Shown here piece by piece: positions 1 through 12,712 of a stretch of 64,000 nucleotides of DNA. The notes under the pieces are model-generated. The model did not search any database. It was not told the DNA's origin and was given only the letters and a program-made list of their open reading frames with translations. The translations under genes and the position numbers were made by a program. Source of the stretch: Didymodactylos carnosus (lineage: Eukaryota > Rotifera > Eurotatoria > Philodinida > Philodinidae); contig CAJNOQ010000050.1 of assembly GCA_905250885.1 (NCBI GenBank), positions 1-64,000 of the forward strand. Direction: 5' to 3'. The stretch's first letter is position 1, and every line of letters begins with the position of its first letter.

Positions 1-2276
1 ACATCATACGAATTTGTATGCTATTTGAACTCATGAATAACGAATAGAATCGTTATAGATAGAGTTATATCCAGCTCTCAAATCCAAATAGATCGTGCAA
101 GGGGCGCATAATACTGAAGAAAAAGCTTCAGCCATTGATGTTCCACTATTCTCAAAAAATAGTCATAGATCGTTTTATTCTCATTTCCTCATAGGATATC
201 TTGAAAATTCAATATCCTAGGAATGAAGGCACGAGGGAATGAATCCTTTTCAGGTCTTTCATATCTCATCGAGGTCTACTTATGGCCAAAAGATGAAGTC
301 TAAACGGCTTGAACACTTGGGGACCTTCCCTCGACAGTTTTAGTACTAGTAGGAAAATACTTGTAACTTTTTGACGCGGGACCATAGAAAGTTGTGCGAG
401 GTCTTATTTTGATCAGAAAAGTTTGCTCTACAAATCTGTGCGTTCAGAAAAAGATTTAATTGCATAAGTATCCAGGAAAAAACCATTATTTGAAGACCAG
501 GTTTTCGGGGCTCGTAGAAAACTTGCTCGAAAGCCACGAAAAATCGCTCAACCGAAAGCGATACACATTCTGAAAGTAGACACTTCAGGCTATCTTCCCA
601 TGTGCTTATCTAAAAAACGATTTTTTGGCTGAAAATCACCATTTCTGAGGAGGTAGCCCTTAAGCGATAAGCTAAAATAGTTCTGAGCCTATAAAATTTC
701 TCCTTTTTCCTTCCATCTATTACTCTTTTTAGCACTTTCAAAATCGTTCTAAGACTAGATTATGGTCTTGACCATATCTACGTTTATTATGTTTTTCGGT
801 ATTATATGATGGCTCCTCACTACCATTGCCAAAGAATTTCAAAGTACATGTATTAAGAAAATATATGTTAAGTGAGTAAAACATACTGTTTCTCCTGAAA
901 CTGGAGGCTATAAACTCATTTCTTGGGTTTTTAGTTGAAAACTGCTACTAATGAGGTTTTACGAATAAGAGCCGTTCCAAAAATGCAAATCTTTTTCAAA
1001 ATTAATTCGAGCGAAAATAAATCACGGTTTTTTGTTGATTTCTTGCGTTCTGAAGAACGTTGATAGAGCAGACTTGGTCAGTTTGAATAGCTCGATGCCT
1101 TCCTTGCAACTATCCTAGATAATCTTTGAAGGTAATCATCCGTTCCTTAGATCACTTGCTGGCTCTGAGATTTGAATACAATAGCTTTTAAGTATATGAA
1201 CAATAAATAGGCAGTAGTTTGATAATTTAGTGAAGCTAGTTGATCATATATTTACATCAAACGGAGGAGGAATGAAAAGCCATAAATTGAATAATCTGAG
1301 AAGAAAAACTTCAATAATCTTGGACGACATCACAAATAGAAAAAAGTTGATAAACAAGTCTTATAAAACTTAGTTGTGGAATATACTCGGAACATAACGT
1401 TAACGTACTGCTGATCGAAAAAAACTGAATTTTTTTTCCGGACTTTGCTTTACTCGTCCATCTATTTTCACAACACAGTATCATAACCATCCAGTTGTAC
1501 TGTTCTTTATTGTATCGTGGACTCGTATTAGGCTTGAATTGTAACACTTAAACGTCACCTCTATTTATAGCATTTTAATACGGTATATTTTGTCTATATA
1601 GTATAAAATATATTTTATTTTACATTTTATAGTATGTGTGTTAGGTATATCAGTTTATACATAAAAAAACAAATTGTTATAAAAGAAGAGTTGAACGAAA
1701 TGAGAGAACACCGGACAAACAGATTTGTACAAAACAAATATCAGAAGTATTTGGAGTGATTCAATACAAGAAAAAGAGAAAGAAAAATAGGTACCTCTAT
1801 TTTTTCTCAGAAAATTATTGCTTTAGATTCTTTTCGTAAAAAAGCTTAGTGGCGTAGACCCTACGGGTTCAATGGAAAACATCTGACGTGTACGCAGTAA
1901 TCGACGTCGACTAGGGAATTGTATCAGTCTGACTGAATAAGACAATCTGTTTTTGTTCGGTATGTACAGTGCATTGAACATACGTAACGCGCAGCACTGT
2001 ACAAATGAAAAACTGTACCAGGGAAAAAGATCCCAAAATACCGGTTTGTCATACTACACTGACACTGAGACTCTTTTAAATAATATATAAAAGTTCTGCT
2101 GCGTGTGCAAAATGACGTCTTTTCTACTGATGAGACAAGCTGAGTCTACTAAGATAGGTATGAGTATCCTTACACCCGTCCGTTCAAATATGGGGGCTGA
2201 GAGGTAAGCGAAAACGCAAGCTCTTCTTGTCTATAAAGTTTCACTTCTCCTTTTATACAAACTGCACTTTGGAGTT
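1..2276. other. Intergenic, no gene seen
   Basis: AT-rich sequence downstream of the minus-strand glypican gene. All open frames are short and have no domain, signal-peptide or exon-boundary support. The part next to 2276 must include the 3' UTR of the glypican gene. I see nothing else I can name. Confidence 0.6.
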
Positions 2277-5200
2277 TTACAAAAGGCAAGATAAATGTAT
2301 GGCGGTAAGCGAGACCAATAGAAGAAGAATAAAATACAACGTTGAGGGGTGGTCGATTGATTTTTTACCACTGCTTGCTCTGTTGTTTTTCGCTGGCGTT
2401 GACGACATCGGTGGGTAAAAATATCGTTCAGTGTGATCTAAATTACAGAAAGATTGAGTCATAGATGAAGAAGGACAATAGTGGCAGAAAAGAAAATCAT
2501 TTTTACTGTTTCTTCTGTAGTGATGAATTGCAGTCTGACTTTTGACACTATTGTTTGATACGCCTTCTTCAATTCGTTTATATATTTGATTACTGAATGA
2601 TTCGTTCATAGGTAAGTCTAATTCAAAGTTATTATAACTATTTTCAAATTGTGGTGATGGTACATCGTATTCTTCTCTTTCAATAACGTTATTTGAACTG
2701 TCGTCATAAAATTCAAAGTTAGGAATGTCAATAATCGACGGCATCTTTTTCGGTCTCAGCGAAATGACGATCGAACTTACTAATTCCATTTTTTTATTCA
2801 ATTCCTAAATTTAAAGTGTGAGGTCTCGGAGTTAAAAGCCTATGTTTCGGGTTGAAGAAATTTTCTACTTTTCCCATAGAGATAATTATAGCCATATCGG
2901 TTAAAAACATAAAAATTTTAATATGGCATTCTCTTTCTATCTTACCTTTAGTTGATTTTCCGTATAATCAATGATATTGTTTTCTATAGATAGTATTGTT
3001 GCTGCTTGATGTTTCACTTGACTTGGCCATCCTCCATCACTAAATTATGCAAAAATAGAATATAAGATAATAAGTTAAAGAGGAGCATACTCGTTGATTT
3101 TTGAACAATCATTCGATTTTGTTGCATATCTGATGTTTTTACATATATCTAATTGAGCACTTTCGAGCGTAATATTTAAATTTTCTAAATTGGATGACAA
3201 ATCATTGACTATTCGATGAATAGATGTATTCCATTTATTAACAAGTTCTTGACGCTCATTCATGACTGGTGGCAACGAGTTAATGGGTGCAAATTGACGA
3301 GAATTTCCATTTGGACATTCACTTTGTAATTGTTTGTATGTTTGAGCATTATTTATCGCATTAGCAACCATATCATACAGATATATGTGCAATTTTGACA
3401 GACGTTCCAATAACTAAAACGTAAAAACAATTTAAATCTATTTTTATATAAAACTTATAGTGTAACAGTTACGTTTAACTCGATAATTGAACTCTGCATT
3501 TCTTGTAAAATAATCGCGTATCCTTTTGCTTTCATTGCATATGATCCATACGGATTTTGGCTTGAATTACTGATACACTGCCGAATAAATTGGCGACAGT
3601 CAGAATAACATATTGGACTTTGTATGCTATTTGATGAGCAAATTGGACATAATGTCGCACGTGAATATTTTTGAGTACAATCATTTAAATTTTCATTAAA
3701 TATTGTTAAATTATCGTTTTTCAATCGATACATATCAGACTCAATATAGGTTAACATGTTACGTAGAATATTTAATATTGTTGAACTACTTGATAATATG
3801 TACAATATTTCACGTTGCGATGGAAATACATCGATTTCAAAACCTTTTGTTATTAAACATGAACGAAACTCGTCTGTAAATCGATGATTATATTCATTAT
3901 TATTGTCATTCATCATGAAATGACGATATGTAGAAACGATCATATGTTTAAATAACTCGGTTATTGGTTTATGAACTTCATCGGACCGTTCAGCTTTCAG
4001 TGAATCAAATAATTGTCCAATTGAATAATGAATATTATGTCGATATTCGTATGTACCAAACAAAGTTTCCATTGATTGTTCAGTTAAACGCTGTATTTCA
4101 CCAAGATGTTCAATAACCCATACTAAAATTAAAAATAAATATATATATATATATATATTGAAGTTATGAAATCTGCGTGAACGACTCATGGCTATCAAAA
4201 GTAAGAGTATAAGAAATCTAATAAAATATGCACAAGTCTGTTCTTATTTCTACTTATTTTTCCTACTGAAAGCCTATGATTGATTATAGCTCAATTTTTT
4301 ATGTGCCTTTAGATATTCACAAAGAATGACAATCAAATAGAATTGCTTTCCAAAATGACTATAGACGTTTTGTTTTATCATTTCTAAGTGTCACTTGATC
4401 TGGTTTTAATTCCTAATAATAATAGCTCTGAATTGTACTTTTCACTCATATTTTTTTGTTAGATGCTTCATGTAAATTTCCGAAACTTCTCATAAGAGAT
4501 ACAAATCCATATTTTCCAGTGTATTCTTAGTCAATTAAGAAGTATCTCTTTTCAGAAACAAATATTTTTACAAGAAATTGTGTTTCTCAAAAGAGATACA
4601 TTATCTCTCATTTTCGAAATTCCAAATAAAAAGTCAATTAAATATGAAATAGAAGCAATCGAAATTATCTCAAGCGATATTTAGTACTTTGATGAATAAT
4701 ATTTAAAAAAATTTATTTTAAAAAAGAAGTGAATTTTAATCTTCACTGTGGAAAAAGTATGAAAAGAGAACGGAGTTTGGACTGAATGTAGAGCAGAGTA
4801 CGAATGATTAAATTTTTACACTGTTTAGAGAACAGGACTAGAAGGAGAACGGTTTTGAACGTTATTTTTTCACTGTAGTAGTACAGTTCTAAAGTAGAAT
4901 TTTTCATAGGCACGCTTCTTCATATTTACACGTTGATACGTAAACAGTAAAAGAACAATATTCTGAGGCTGGGTTTTCACAAAATGTTGTTATAATTAAA
5001 GAATTAGAAACATTAGCACTAAGATGGTCTTATGGTGTTATAAAATATGCAATTCCAATTCCATGGAATATTTTTCTACATGGTAGATCAAAAAAATCTA
5101 ATGTTGCTCTACTTTTTTGAAATATCATACATATTTGCACTTTTTTACACAATCTTTTTTTGCATATAATACAAGGTAATTCATCAAAAGTCACTCTTCG

Positions 5201-7158
5201 AACATACGATCGTTCTCTTTTCAGTCTTTTGAACTCGGAATTCTGAACCATTCTCGTTTCTGCACTAACTCTCGTCTCTTCTCGACTTTTTCGTTTTTTA
5301 ATTCTAATCACTCCAAATTTGACCATAAATAGGCAACCGTTCTCTTTTTAGTCCTAATTCCGTTTTCTAAAAAATCCTTGTCCTTTTGCTGTCCGCTGTC
5401 TTCATCCACATCCGTGCTAATATTTGAATCACGAGGTTTGTTAAACACTTCCAAATAATTGTATCCAAAATGACGATAAAATCTTCGATATTCTACTAAG
5501 TCTATTTCTTCACTTAGCAATGCTTCTCTGGCAGAAACTAAATAAATATCGTGATCAAGAGCTAAATTGCTGTTTTGGGTTTTTTGACAACTTTATGTTT
5601 AATACTACGAACACCTCCATCGACATGTGCAGGAAACTGAATATGTACGATTTACACATAATTTTATTATTTTGTAAATTAATCGATGAAGCACTACTAT
5701 TAATTGTACACATCCACTGTTCAGAGCCATTTTTATTTATTCGTTGACATCGGAAAAGATTTACTTTGAACAATATTCTAGAAGCGTCTTTTTGAGTTTG
5801 CTTTCGTATAAAACTCATAATAATTTTTTAAAGTGTGAGACAACACGGATTTTGAGCACTGTTACTTGTACACATGTCGAAACAATGAAATTTGAACTGT
5901 ACAGCATTGAACCTTTTATGAAACCCGTTTATCTTTAAGATTAAGCCAAACCGAGTGGCGTAAACTTTTTGAATCAATTAAAGTACTAATTATCGCTTAA
6001 GATAACCTTGATTACTTCTACCTCATATTTAATTTGATTTTTATTTGGAATATAGAAATGAGAGATAATCTATCTCTTTTGAGATATGAGAGATTCCTTC
6101 CATATGTATAATTGTATCTCTTTTGAGAAACGCAATTTCTTGTAAAAATATTCGTTTCTCAAAAGAGATACTTTTTAATTGATTAAAAGAGATACATTGA
6201 AAAATATGGATTTATATCTCTTATGAGAATATATATTATATCTCTTTTGAGACATTGCCGTAAATTTCTATATCTGTACTGAGTAAGATAGAAATATATA
6301 TTTATTTCAGCTACGATTAGATCATTAATGAAAATGTAGATTGACCTTTGTATGTTATAATTTCTCATTCTAAAGTCGTATTATTTTCTGCTTATAAATC
6401 TTCAATGTCATTTTATAAATAATGAGAATTTTACCGTGAAAAAACAGAAGAAAAAACATTCAGTATTTAATATTATTTTCTAAAATAAATATATTATTTC
6501 TCTTATGGATTTTATTGCGATTTTATCATAATGATAATGAACGCAAACCCATGAAAAATCAATAACTTACATGCAATTTGATTGCGTGCATTCGATAATA
6601 AATTTGTTAAACGTGTGAATTTTTTTCTAGCCAAAATCTTTAATTCATTAGTAATACTAGTTGAATATGAATTTATTATATCTTTAGTACAACAAGAAGG
6701 TTGTCTGTAACCACACGCATCGTTTGTATAAACAGCTAGACATAAAAAATAAAGAAAAAAACAAATTAAAATATTGTAGAAAAGGGAATTGTAGATGATT
6801 ATTTCATCAGATCAATGACGTATTTAATGTACATGAAAAACAAATTATTTCTTTCTTACCAGTTATACTTTTGGTATCTCTCTAAACCATTAATTTTCAA
6901 ATTCTCTATCGTTAAGAAATTAGAGACTACACTTTAATAAAAATAAATGTTAGAAAATAACTTACTTTTATACTGACTATTAATCAATCGTTCTGTAAAT
7001 GTTACAAATGGTGTCAATCGTTCATTTCGACTATAGCAAGGATTTCGATAAGCTAAATTTTCTCGATCACCTGAACATTGTGTTGTAATGACAAGAAATA
7101 GAATAAGAAAATTAATTAATTTATTAAAATTTTTATATGAATATTCTGGAGTGGCCAT
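2277..7158 (-). CDS. Glypican-like GPI-anchored cell-surface proteoglycan core protein (6 exons)
   Basis: Exons on the minus strand: 7158-6966, 6735-6571, 4122-3473, 3413-3091, 3039-2946 and 2804-2277. All have GT-AG borders and matching phases, and together encode 650 aa (vertebrate glypicans are about 550-580). The first ATG opens a signal peptide with core FLILFLVITTQCSG. The glypican cysteine framework is recognisable: CGYRQPSCCTKD (family CCTxxM/E element), FTDEFRSCL (family FTDEYLECV), CPICSS...PICYSDCRQFIRQC (family CSHC...PCYNYCSNIMRGC), ECPNG, and a C-terminal ICKN...NDC pair. The protein ends in a GPI-type signal: Ser/Gly-Lys-Lys followed by a hydrophobic tail (YFILLLLVSLTAI). Glypicans carry heparan sulfate and modulate Wnt, Hedgehog and BMP ligands at the membrane. 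Oddly, the usual cluster of Ser-Gly attachment sites before the anchor is missing; the only late one is in RASSGKK. A Mutator-like transposon sits in intron 2. Confidence 0.85.
4139..4158. repeat. AT dinucleotide microsatellite
   Basis: About ten AT units lie in the polypyrimidine/branch-point zone just upstream (minus strand) of glypican exon 3, whose acceptor is at 4123-4124. Length changes here could affect that splice site, but this is only an inference. Confidence 0.8.
4481..6259 (-). mobile_element. Non-autonomous Mutator-like (MULE) DNA transposon with long TIRs
   Basis: A perfect 9-bp direct repeat GTAAATTTC flanks the element at 4472-4480 and 6260-6268, the duplication length typical of Mutator transposons. 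The ends are inverted repeats of about 120-140 bp made of repeated CTCAAAAGAGATA-type words. Left about 4481-4610 matches the reverse complement of right about 6115-6259, and the right end carries one extra copy of the word. Inside on the minus strand are reading frames at 5818-5555, 5520-5308 and 5326-5030. The first has the start of a FLYWCH-like zinc finger (ILFKVNLFR... then WMC). FLYWCH domains are common in animal MULEs. I cannot see a DDE transposase core, so the copy is probably non-autonomous. It lies in intron 2 of the glypican gene, in the same orientation as the gene. Confidence 0.85.
5555..5818 (-). CDS. FLYWCH-like reading frame inside the MULE
   Basis: An 87-codon frame starting at an ATG. 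It reads FIRKQTQKDASRILF, a LFRCQR segment, then EQWMC. This resembles the first half of a FLYWCH zinc finger (aromatic-rich strand, W-x-C); the second Cys and the His pair are unclear. A second copy at 49181-49396 shares the same framework with many substitutions, so the frame has been kept across element copies. Function is unknown; a DNA-binding part of a transposase is the likeliest reading. It may be decayed. Confidence 0.5.
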   Translation of the reverse strand: MSFIRKQTQKDASRILFKVNLFRCQRINKNGSEQWMCTINSSASSINLQNNKIMCKSYIFSFLHMSMEVFVVLNIKLSKNPKQQFSS

Positions 7159-9149
7159 AACGTTCCAATATATAGATGACGGTTAAAATTGCTGTTTGAT
7201 TTTCTTCGATATCGATACATTTATCATTAATCAAGCATTGATTTTTATTATTATTTATACAATAACTCGGTAATGATTAATTTTAATAGACATGTTCATA
7301 TGAATCTACCTAGACACCTGATATATTTGATTTAAAAGCAATATGAAAGGTGACATTGGTTTAGTTGTATTTTTGTTTTCTTTTTTTTTCTTTTTTTTTT
7401 CTTTTTCGAAAAAAATACTTTTGTTTTGCTGTTGATCTATAACTCAAATATCCCTTTAACGTTAACTATTACTGTTAATTTAAGTCATCACATACTTGAA
7501 AGAATGAATAGGTGTATAAAACGAATAAGAAATAAACAAATGTAATGAGAAAAAAAAACAGGTATTTGTTAACTTTCGCGACTGTCCAAAAGTTCCTACC
7601 AGTACTACAAAATCGTTAAGTGAAAAGTTGTTCTTTTCTAATCTGTTTTTTTGAATTTCTCTGATTAAAGTAAAGAACTGCATACCAAACAACAGTCTTC
7701 TTATATGTTTAGCAACTACTTGCCCAAATAATTGAAATAGCTGAAATTGTATCTATAAAATATCGGATTTTCTCTTTTTTTCGTTTTTTCTAAAACATAG
7801 ACTGTATATATCATAGTGGAATCTAAACTACAAAATACCGTTTTTTTTCTTTCCTCTGTTTCTGATAAGGTCAAGATAGATCCACACATCTTCTGATATT
7901 AAAAGCATCATAAAACGGGGGACGATCTGAAATATCAATGTGGTATCCGTATATTAGAAAGATGATTACTTATTATACAACAAATATTAAAAAAGAAAAT
8001 ATTTGAGACAATAAAAGTATACTCACTTTTTATTGAAATGAAGATGGAATGAATTTGCAGTCAGTTAATTTTATCCTTCTTGATTTCTACAGTAGGAATG
8101 TATATATGTATTATTGGTATGGAAAACTGGCAAATAGGATATTTATACAGAAACTTAGTCGATATTTTATTTTTTTTTTCACTTTGAAACTATATTTAAA
8201 GTACGAGCAGGCTTAATCGAAGGGAGGAGAGTAACAAAACATCTGATTATTTTATTAAAGAACGTAGTTAAAATTGGAGCCCTTTTTTTTTGTTCTTTTG
8301 ATTTTGATTTCTTTTTCTTTTTTTCGCTGACCTTCATTTTCTACATGATCTACATTCCACACTTACGTAAATTGAAAACATGAATAGAACGCATGAGGAG
8401 ATTCGTACTCAAGCAACACAACAAAAAATATCTTTATCTCTCTTCTCTGTCGATCAAACAAAGTATCATTTTTAATTTTCGCTTAAAACCAAAATTAATT
8501 GGTATACCTATTTGCATCAGTTAAGTTAACGAGACCTTTGTTCGTTACGCTTTAGATGGCAATAAATAAGATAATGAAATTCTCAATGGTAATGTATTAT
8601 TGTATCTAATAATGGAATTGCAATATGTAAATCCTAAGTGCATATTGAATTAATTTTTAGCTGTTGAACGCAATTGAAATAAAATATTCTCTCCTCTCGT
8701 CTTTTATACAAGTTAATTTATCTCAAAAATACTTTGTTTATATAATACTGGAAGAAGAGCGAGAGAGAAAGAACCTTGTTTGAAAGTCTAATTATATTAA
8801 AATATTATTACGTGAAGGTAGGTTTCTTACAATTATGCTCGAAAAAGATGAATACGTCAAGAAACGCAAAATAAACACCACGAAAATGATATATTCTTCT
8901 CTCTTTTTGTTCTTATTGACACATATTTTTTCTATTTTTCTCTTGCGAAAAAAATTTAAATTTTTTTTTTTTTGACAACATATGTTGCATTAGTGGGAGC
9001 AACTGTTGTTGACAGGAATTTTATAGACTCAATAGAGATATCATTCGTATAATAGCGAATAAGATGTTATTGTGCTTTTGATCGCCTGCCTTTTTTTATC
9101 GTTCGCACATGTACAGAAAAGAAAACAAAGCCTCTTTCGAGGGGGTATA
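7159..9149. other. Upstream region of the glypican gene, no gene seen
   Basis: The promoter and 5' UTR of the glypican gene must lie at the low end of this stretch, but I cannot mark a TATA box or a start site with confidence. The rest is AT-rich with long T or TC tracts (for example 7378-7410 and around 8950-8970). No coding signal. Confidence 0.5.
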
Positions 9150-9502
9150 CACTGGATATAACCGCTTGAAATTGTGCACTTTTTTTGCAATAAGTTTTTC
9201 TCAACTGGGTTTTGCAAAATAGACGTATATCTACAACATGGGAGTACTTTTCGTCTTGATCCAGTACTTATGGAAAAAATCTTTCTTAAAAGTCCCATGA
9301 CCGGTTATAACCGGTTTAGGGCTCTTCGTCGAAAAGCACTTATGACAGAAATAGAAAATATGAAGACTTCTGCTATATAGTTCAACTTGTAGAAAAATGT
9401 TTGCTCTACAAAGCCCAGTTGTTAGAAAAATTTTAATATGTGTACTTTTTTCATGCAATCCGTTTAAGAAAAAATGGTGAAATTTATCAATTATAACCGG
9501 TG
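9150..9502. mobile_element. Miniature inverted-repeat element with TA flanks
   Basis: The left end CACTGGATATAACC and the reverse complement of the right end, CACCGGTTATAATT, form imperfect terminal inverted repeats. Both are bordered by TA (9148-9149 and 9503-9504), as in Tc1/mariner-type insertions. The palindrome CCGGTTATAACCGG at about 9301-9314 repeats the terminal word internally. Open frames inside are short and look non-coding. Confidence 0.6.
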
Positions 9503-11734
9503 TATGTCTACGTTCGAGGAGAAAAATATAAAAAAAGAAACGGAAAGTGGAACAGACATTAGAAAAAACACGTAGACATTTTTATAGAAAATCAAAACAC
9601 TTTTAAAAATAAGAATCGAAAGAAGATCAAAAATGGAAGTAAAATATGTAGAGAAACTTTTGTTTATTATTTGTACTAAGAATAAATCTAGTAAGTTCAC
9701 TGTACACATTTTCTTTTTCTACTCACGAAGATCAATAACGAGAAAATGTCAATCAAAAATGTTCATGTACACTTAGGCTGTACACGGTGTATTCCCGATT
9801 CATCGACACATTTAATTTTTTTCCTGACTCATCGACAACATTTTGGGCAGATTCTATTCACCTTTTCTTTATTTTCTTCTGTTGTGTTCTCTATCAGACA
9901 ATACAGACTTTAATGGCAATGTCGAGATAACATGATGACCATTTTTGTTTTTTATTTCCGTATACGTACCTTCATATTTGTTTGTGAGTGAATGCAAAGA
10001 GTGCTTTAGCCAGTCTATTTCTATTTAAAAGTAGAAAAAGGATGTTGATGAATGACGGAAGAAGAAGAGCAGCAACAATAGAAAAAAGGTGCATCATTCT
10101 ATACAAAGTATTTCTGATTGATGCCTTGAAACATCTGTATAGTAGTAAATGACAACTGACGATGAAACAAGGTTACAGATATCATTTGCAATTCTTTGTT
10201 CTATGAGATGTACTCCATAATAGAACTTGTCTGAGAAATTTTACAAAACACATACAGAGATTAACACATTAGACTATTGTATGTATACAAAATAGAATAA
10301 GAACAAAAGAAGACATTGTAAATAATTATTGTTAATAGAATGGATAGTATCAGGTATACACAGACATTCTTAAGACTTTCTCAGCACCTGTAGAATCTAC
10401 ATACATTCAAACTTTTATCATTGATACGAGATAGAAACTATTTATTCGGTTTTACCTTCTTTCTCTCTTGACTTTAGAAACAATTTAAAAATGTCACTCT
10501 ACACAATCACTACACATTTTTTTGTTTTCTCTTTCTTCTCCTCGTTGTTTCTGTCTCATTAAAAATACATTAAATCATTTAGACAGAACCAAAACATATC
10601 TCATATCTTGCAATTCATGACAAAGTATGTAATAAAAATTCACCTCTATAGTGTTATCTTGTACTTTCTAAAAATAAGGGTTGTGTATAAAATCTAAAAG
10701 GGTATAGAGAAGTGCAATTATTTCTAAATTCTTTTAGATTTCGTAGAAGTAAAGGTACGGTACGAAACCGTTTGCAATGAATTTAAGTGAATTGAAATCA
10801 TTGATCAGTGCAGAGAGAAGAAGAGAGAGAGAAAGAGAAAATAAAAGAGCTCAGAAAGAGAGAGAGAGAGAGGATTATTTTTCCTCTGAAGCACGAATTG
10901 CGCCGAGCAACAAGCTGTTAATGAATATATGAAAACTGTCTAAGTTCAAAGTCAATTTTCTTCCACTTTTCAAACCCTGTGGTGCCAGTTCCAACATGAA
11001 TTTTGGAAACAGAGCATTCAATGGTCAGTTTTTGCTACTCATAGAACAATTTCGTGTTTTCAGAACTTTTCTACGTTGTGTAGTTCTCGAGATCACGCAG
11101 CTCACATTTTGCGAAACAAAGCGACTAAACAAGGAAAAAACAACTTCCCAGCAAAAACTCATTATGTGTGTCAACATAAAAATTCTGAAGTGTTTTTTGA
11201 CGCAGTTTATACCGCATTATATATTGAAAACACTCCTGAACTTCTAGAATAGTTCACAGCATACAAAAAACACTTTTTCTTATAATTTTGTGCCTGAAAT
11301 GACTGCAAAAAGGTTCGTTAGTTTAGTTATGGAACCTTTTAAAGGTTCTTAACTGGCATCCAACTGAAGAATCTTTTAGAGGTCCCGTAAAACACTTTTT
11401 TTCTTACAGAGTAGAATATCAGTAGATGATCGAATCTTCATTAAAATAGGACTGTATTTTATAACTTACGTACAAAATACTTACTGGACTATAAGCGTTC
11501 CTGGCAAGAAGAACTAAAGAAAAAAACTAAAAAAAAGTAGACAACAAGCAGTATCAAAATATCGAAGTTTTATTACTAAGAAAGTTTCCAACATATAGTC
11601 GGGCGGAAAATTGATTTTAGAACCAGCAAGAATATTGTTACAGTAAGTGAGATTAGAGAATAATAACAGAGAATAACAATACCGAAAAGAAGCTTCAACA
11701 CCCGTCGGGAGTCATTAAAAGTATATATCTGCAT
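9503..11734. other. Intergenic, low-complexity purine tract
   Basis: No gene supported. A purine-rich microsatellite of GA/GAA units occupies about 10813-10873. The open frame at 10996-11247 has no domain or splice support. Confidence 0.5.
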
Positions 11735-12022
11735 CAGGAGTGGGCAAGTCCGGACTGAAGGATTTGTTTGAAGGACTCGGACTTGAACTTCAGTTTTTGT
11801 ATTTCGAGTCTGATCGATTCAACTTTTAACATAAATGAACAGAGAAATTTGCATATTTTCAATATTAGTATGGGGTATGTAGACGCATATGTGTTCCTCT
11901 CTTTAAAAATTATGCTTAAAAAATGTGTTATACGGCACAGAAGAAAACAGAAATATAAATAACGACAACAAAAAAAGTTTGAACAAATTATTGGACTCAG
12001 GACTCGGATTCACCTAGCCCTG
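11735..12022. mobile_element. hAT-type miniature element with GGACTCGGACT words
   Basis: The left end CAGGAGTGGGCAAGTCCGG is a classic hAT-type terminus. The reverse complement of the right end, CAGGGCTAGGTGAATCCGAG, matches it imperfectly. Both ends carry repeated ACTCGGACT/GGACTCGG words. The flanking 8-mers (ATCTGCAT and AGCTACGT) agree at 5 of 8 positions, so the copy looks old. Confidence 0.6.
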
Positions 12023-12578
12023 AGCTACGTCATTACCTCAAAATATGAATAGCTTGATTAGCAGGTGTAGATTTAAATTGGTAATATTTTTTGTGTTATT
12101 CAAAAACAAGGGTAAGTAAGTTGATCTATGCCTCTATGATAAACGAAAAAATTGCATTCCAAAGTCAAATATATTCAATACAGAGAATTTGCACCTTGAA
12201 TCACTACTATTATAGAACAATCAAACTGGAAAAGTTCTGTAACATATATTCAATGATAAATTACACTTTAATGGCCTTTCTGTTCTAAAAATAAGTCCAT
12301 TTACAACTAATACGTAATATTTCCATCTTGAGATATAAATTCTCGTCGATATAAATCACATTGTCAGTTAGAATTCATTATTTTTATTTATTTTTCTATA
12401 TTTATGACAACAAAAGTAGTGGCATTTTTTCATCGCTGATGTCATCGATATAGACTAAAAAAAAGCGACAACATTTATTTTTATCATCCTTGATGATAAT
12501 AAAACTCGTTCGCTGTTATTCCTACTTATAGCTGATTAGTTTCGACGTCATCGAACATTACTGTGTGTTTCTAGTATA

Positions 12579-12712
12579 ACCCCCGCCTCCCCATAGTAGA
12601 AGATTAACTTAAATCGATTTTAACTAAAAATAGTGGAAAGAATCTCAGGAAAAACCGTCAGCAGCGGTCTTCTAATAGGGAGTGGTCTTCTGTTATGGGA
12701 AAGGGAGGATCA
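12579..12712. repeat. Imperfect inverted repeat (C-rich arms)
   Basis: The segment CCGCCTCCCCATAGTAGAAGA near 12587 pairs with the reverse complement of a segment near 12690-12712. A third related copy (TCTTCTAATAGGGAG) lies between them. Probably a decayed miniature element. No target duplication was seen. Confidence 0.45.
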
